Positions 7,054-8,994 of a stretch of DNA of 8,994 nt are shown here, one piece after another. The position numbers and the translations under genes were made by a program. How positions within the stretch are numbered: the first letter of the stretch is position 1; the number at the start of each line of letters is the position of its first letter. Origin of the DNA: Bacteroidales bacterium (GTDB lineage Bacteria; Bacteroidota; Bacteroidia; Bacteroidales; VadinHA17). A model generated the notes under the pieces. It saw only the letters and a program-made list of their open reading frames with translations, searched no databases and was not told the origin of the DNA. Location: contig JAOZKQ010000076.1 of assembly GCA_029935275.1 (NCBI GenBank), forward strand, positions 1 through 8,994, written 5' to 3'.

Positions 7054-7173
7054 ATTAATTTAATTAACCTATACCCTATCTACCCAAATTCACAATAAAC
7101 AGGAATATTTTTCTTTCTTTAAAGAATCAAAAAAATTATGAAAAAATTCATGTTATTTTGATTTTCATTTATA

Positions 7174-7181
7174 TATTTTTG
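7174..7181 (+). promoter_or_regulatory. Candidate -7 element for pruA
   Basis: TATTTTTG matches the Bacteroidetes -7 consensus TAnnTTTG and would place transcription start near 7188, with a leader of about 37 bases. A TTTG upstream (7157-7160) is only 13 bases away, too close for the usual 19-21-base spacing, so -33 support is weak. The surrounding 182-base gap is very AT-rich. Confidence 0.45.
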
Positions 7182-7224
7182 ATTTCTAAAAAAATGTATA
7201 ATTATTCATTCTAAACATAAAACT

Positions 7225-8871
7225 ATGTCAACAAACACCTTACAAGTACCCCTGGCAGAGAATGAGCCCATATATTCTTATGCGCCCGGAACAAAAGAAA
7301 GAAAAGCCCTGAAAGCAGCAATTAAGGAAGCCCGCTCCAATCAGATAGAAATCCCTATGTATATTAACGGAAAAGAGGTTAAATCAGGCAAATTAGTTGA
7401 TATCCATCCACCACATGACCTGGAACATACATTAGGACAATATCATAAAGGAGATTCTGTCCATGTTAAAATGGCAATTGATGCAGCCCTGGCTGCGAAA
7501 GAAAAATGGATGAAAATGCCCTGGCGATCCAGAGCGGCAATTTTTCTAAAAGCAGCTTCGCTCCTGGCAGGCCCGTATCGTTATAAAATGAATGCTGCCA
7601 CCATGCTTGCCCAATCAAAAAACCCATTCCAGGCAGAAATTGACTCAGCTTGCGAGGCGATTGATTTCTGGAGATTTAACGTTCAGTTTATGTCTGAAAT
7701 TTACGAGCAACAGCCAAATTCTTCGGAGCATGTATGGAATCAGATAGAACAGAGGCCACTTGAAGGTTTTATTTTCGCTCTCACCCCTTTTAATTTCACT
7801 TCAATTGCTGCAAACCTGCCAAGTGCTCCTGCAATGATGGGAAATACTGTGGTATGGAAACCTTCTAACACACAAATATACTCAGCAAGATTACTCATGG
7901 AAATTTTTATTGAAGCTGGTTTACCTGATGGGGTTATTAACCTGGTTTATGTTTCAGGACCAGTTGCTGGTAAGGAAATATTTTCCCACCCTGATTTTGC
8001 CGGCATTCATTATACAGGCTCAACAGAGGTATTTCAAACCATTTGGAAAGAGATAGGAAACAATATTAGTAAATTCAAAACCTATCCAAGAGTTGTTGGT
8101 GAAACCGGAGGAAAAGACTTTATAATGGTTCATAAATCTGCAGATCCGGCTCAGGTTGCAACAGCACTAACAAGGGGTGCTTTTGAATACCAGGGTCAAA
8201 AATGCAGTGCTACATCACGGGCGTATATACCTAATAATCTTTGGCCTGATATTAAGAATATACTTTCAAAACAGTTAGCTGATATAAAAATGGGAGGAGT
8301 TGAAGACTTCTCGAACTTTATAAATGCTGTTATTGATGAAGCTTCATTTAATAAGCTGGCTGATCATATTGACAGGGCAAATAAAGATGCTGATGCAGAA
8401 GTAATTCTTGGTGGAAAATATGATAAAACAAAAGGATATTATATTGAACCCACTGTTATTCTTACTTCAAATCCTTCTTATGTAACTATGAGAGAAGAAT
8501 TATTTGGTCCTGTATTAACTATTTATGTTTATGAAGCCGATGCTTTTGAAGAAACCCTTGATATTCTTGATAAAACATCACCTTATGCATTAACCGGTGC
8601 TGTTTTTGCCAGGGAACGGGAAGTTATTCAACTGGCAACTGAAAAGCTTGTTAATGCTGCAGGAAACTTTTATATTAATGACAAGCCTTCAGGCGCTGTA
8701 GTTGGGCAACAGCCATTTGGAGGTGCCCGTGCCTCCGGCACAAATGATAAAGCCGGATCAGCTATAAACCTTTACAGGTGGATTTCCCCCCGAACCATAA
8801 AAGAGAATTTCCTACCTCCGGCAGACTACCCTTACCCATTTATGGAAGACGATAAAGATAATAATGAATAG
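7225..8871 (+). CDS. pruA: L-glutamate gamma-semialdehyde dehydrogenase (1-pyrroline-5-carboxylate dehydrogenase)
   Basis: This enzyme oxidises L-glutamate gamma-semialdehyde (from pyrroline-5-carboxylate) to glutamate with NAD+, the second step of proline breakdown, in the cytoplasm. The 548 residues match the stand-alone, ALDH4A1-like form; no proline dehydrogenase is fused to it. Aldehyde dehydrogenase motifs occur in order: TPFNFTSIAANLPSAP (187-202) with the oxyanion Asn190; NTVVWKPSN (207-215); HYTGSTEVF (262-270); VGETGGKDF (291-299) with general base E293; and GQKCSATSR (324-332) with nucleophile C327. NAD-binding EELFGPV (424-430) follows, and then QPFGGARASGTNDKAG (496-511), the substrate-carboxylate anchor loop typical of this subfamily. 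All catalytic residues are present. The ATG at 7225 gives the usual N-terminal arm. The gene lies 182 bases after the Plug gene with its own promoter-like motif, so it is probably a separate unit. The proline dehydrogenase gene is not in the window. Confidence 0.95.
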   Translation: MSTNTLQVPLAENEPIYSYAPGTKERKALKAAIKEARSNQIEIPMYINGKEVKSGKLVDIHPPHDLEHTLGQYHKGDSVHVKMAIDAALAAKEKWMKMPWRSRAAIFLKAASLLAGPYRYKMNAATMLAQSKNPFQAEIDSACEAIDFWRFNVQFMSEIYEQQPNSSEHVWNQIEQRPLEGFIFALTPFNFTSIAANLPSAPAMMGNTVVWKPSNTQIYSARLLMEIFIEAGLPDGVINLVYVSGPVAGKEIFSHPDFAGIHYTGSTEVFQTIWKEIGNNISKFKTYPRVVGETGGKDFIMVHKSADPAQVATALTRGAFEYQGQKCSATSRAYIPNNLWPDIKNILSKQLADIKMGGVEDFSNFINAVIDEASFNKLADHIDRANKDADAEVILGGKYDKTKGYYIEPTVILTSNPSYVTMREELFGPVLTIYVYEADAFEETLDILDKTSPYALTGAVFAREREVIQLATEKLVNAAGNFYINDKPSGAVVGQQPFGGARASGTNDKAGSAINLYRWISPRTIKENFLPPADYPYPFMEDDKDNNE

Positions 8872-8973
8872 GTTTTCTTTATAGAACAACATTTTAACCT
8901 GAGTTCGATATAATGAATATCTTACAGAAAGCATTTAGTAGGTGAGATTTTGATTATAAAAACAGAAGTAATA

Positions 8974-8994
8974 ATGGATTATTTCGAAGGTTTT
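8974..8994 (+). CDS. Possible start of the next gene (7 codons only)
   Basis: After about 100 non-coding bases following pruA, an ATG at 8974 opens MDYFEGF and continues off the right edge. A purine-rich AGAAG (8964-8968) sits 5 bases before it. Seven codons are too few to identify a product or to be sure it is coding. The gap itself shows no convincing terminator; a 5-bp stem GATAT/ATATC (8907-8921) lacks GC pairs and a T-run. Confidence 0.25.

Noticed and set aside
7043..7224. Small RNA or additional gene between the Plug gene and pruA
   Set aside because: I see only AT-rich sequence with a weak terminator and a promoter-like motif, and no structured GC-rich stretch or ORF of useful length.

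Overview
The window looks like ordinary chromosomal core genome from a Bacteroidota (Bacteroidetes) bacterium. The basis is an AT-rich sequence, Bacteroidetes-style Nqr subunits, several matches to the Bacteroidetes -7 promoter motif TAnnTTTG, little recognisable Shine-Dalgarno sequence, and a Plug-type protein (formerly DUF5103) belonging to the type IX secretion system (T9SS), which is confined to that phylum. The genus cannot be fixed from this sequence. A marine or anaerobic Bacteroidales-like lineage is my guess.

Left part (1-5354, minus strand): the Na+-translocating NADH:quinone oxidoreductase operon nqrABCDEF. It is transcribed from nqrA at 5354 leftwards, with gaps of only 9-31 bases between genes. 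All subunits are intact and carry their cofactor motifs: FMN-acceptor threonines in NqrB and NqrC, paired membrane cysteines in NqrD and NqrE, and the [2Fe-2S] cysteines of NqrF. NqrF runs off the left edge, so its NADH-binding half is not visible. The complex oxidises NADH, reduces quinone and pumps Na+ across the inner membrane.

Middle (5355-5749): a 395-base, very AT-rich divergent intergenic region. It holds candidate promoters for nqrA and for the rightward gene, a perfect 14-bp palindrome, and a doubtful 36-codon ORF.

Right part (5750-8994, plus strand): a secreted 430-residue Plug-family protein, a possible terminator overlapping its stop codon, then pruA (L-glutamate gamma-semialdehyde dehydrogenase, the second step of proline catabolism, which yields glutamate and NADH) behind a promoter-like motif. 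The last 21 bases may start another gene.

PruA makes NADH and Nqr consumes it, and Nqr contributes to the membrane energy that T9SS secretion needs. These are general metabolic links rather than evidence of a dedicated system. I found no mobile element, CRISPR array, tRNA or rRNA, and no convincing new multi-gene system. The items most worth checking are the Nqr/T9SS-Plug divergent pairing and the palindrome between them.
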